This document shows, in pieces, positions 63,777 to 64,000 of a DNA stretch of 64,000 nucleotides. Below the pieces are notes generated by a model. It was not told the DNA's origin. It made no database searches and saw nothing but the letters and a program-made list of their open reading frames with translations. The translations under genes were made by a program, and so were the position numbers. Position 1 is the first letter of the stretch; each line of letters opens with the position of its first letter. Source of the stretch: Candidatus Chloroploca asiatica (GTDB taxonomy: Bacteria > Chloroflexota > Chloroflexia > Chloroflexales > Chloroflexaceae); the NCBI RefSeq assembly GCF_002532075.1, contig NZ_LYXE01000080.1, positions 16,576 to 80,575 of the forward strand, read 5' to 3'.

Positions 63777-64000
63777 AAAAAGCCAGGGCACCCGCCAGGG
63801 GTGCCCCTACCGGACGGGTGCCGGCCCCAATGTAGGGGCACCCCTTGCGGGTGCCCTGGCGGGTGCCGGCCCCAATGTAGGGGCACCCCTTGCGGGTGCC
63901 CTGGCGGGTGCCCTGGCGGGGTGCCCTGGCGGGTGCCCTGGCGGGTGCCCTGGCGGGTGCCCTGGCGGGTGCCCTGGCGGGTGCCCTGGCGGGTGCCCTG
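63777..64000. repeat. 45-bp and 12-bp tandem repeats, running off the window
   Basis: A 45-bp unit (GGGTGCCGGCCCCAATGTAG plus GGGCACCCCTTGCGGGTGCC) occurs at 63816 and 63861. From 63901 on, the 12-mer CTGGCGGGTGCC is repeated eight times (one copy has an extra G) to the last base. It is non-coding. Confidence 0.9.

Noticed and set aside
63689..63886. 66-codon N-terminal extension of the KefB-like antiporter
   Set aside because: It is read from tandem repeats and precedes a normal family start at MEHDISL.
63901..64000. Possible CRISPR or origin iterons
   Set aside because: Contiguous 12-mers without spacers, GC-rich, no replication gene nearby.

Overview
The window looks like chromosomal DNA of a filamentous, probably phototrophic or heterotrophic member of the Chloroflexota (order Chloroflexales or a close relative). 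This is inferred from moderately high GC, secreted proteins with Thr/Pro-rich linkers that end in a short (Y/M)hPhh(R/N) tail, DUF4397 and CSLREA secreted proteins, many degenerate TTGACGCAAAGG intergenic repeats, and a gene mix of housekeeping, stress and mobile remnants. No rRNA, tRNA or CRISPR array was seen.

Layout. 1-6.4 kb: 3' end of an acyl-CoA ligase, a secreted M23 peptidase, a TRIC-like channel, an arsM/arsR pair with two matching candidate ArsR operators, a 370-bp GC-rich palindromic repeat, and a lipase operon. 6.4-9.8 kb: an M50-like membrane peptidase, a Fic protein flanked by two copies of the start of a lost DNA methylase gene, and an ATC-hydrolase-like protein. 9.8-20.7 kb: mostly housekeeping: a PRK-like kinase with transaldolase, purL, aat, ppdK; inside it sits a three-gene cluster of two tandem Doc-type Fic proteins and a 70-residue protein of unknown family. 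20.7-29.2 kb: a carbohydrate uptake locus (binding protein, two permeases, a 1,135-residue cellobiose-phosphorylase-like protein, and a divergent LacI regulator) with three LacI-type operators. 29.2-32.7 kb: prfC, an XRE remnant and a dead ISAs1 element. 32.7-41.8 kb: a large secreted metalloprotease with beta-helix, an Rpn-type nuclease, enolase, and a secreted DUF4397 repeat protein. 41.9-49.4 kb: a DsbA-like lipoprotein and a signalling operon (REC-GGDEF, urea/amide-type binding protein, giant hybrid histidine kinase). 49.5-56.3 kb: a glucosylglycerate metabolism cluster (GH63 hydrolase, GT4, UspA-GpgS fusion, GH13 phosphorylase) followed by a 128-bp tandem triplication. 56.7-64 kb: LemA/DUF3137 pair, a MNT gene with truncated HepT toxin, an M24 peptidase, two unlike cation/proton antiporters, and a 12-bp tandem repeat running off the end.

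How it fits together. The most coherent accessory module is 49.5-56.3 kb: GpgS makes glucosyl-3-phosphoglycerate from an NDP-glucose and 3-phosphoglycerate, while GH63 and GH13_18-type enzymes can hydrolyse or phosphorolyse glucosylglycerate; the UspA domains fused to GpgS suggest stress-linked control of this compatible solute. The preceding kinase operon could sense a small amide or amino-acid-like ligand through its own binding protein. Several toxin-antitoxin or defence genes are present only as scars (methylase start, truncated HepT, XRE fragment, ISAs1 with two stop codons), while three Fic/Doc proteins look intact.
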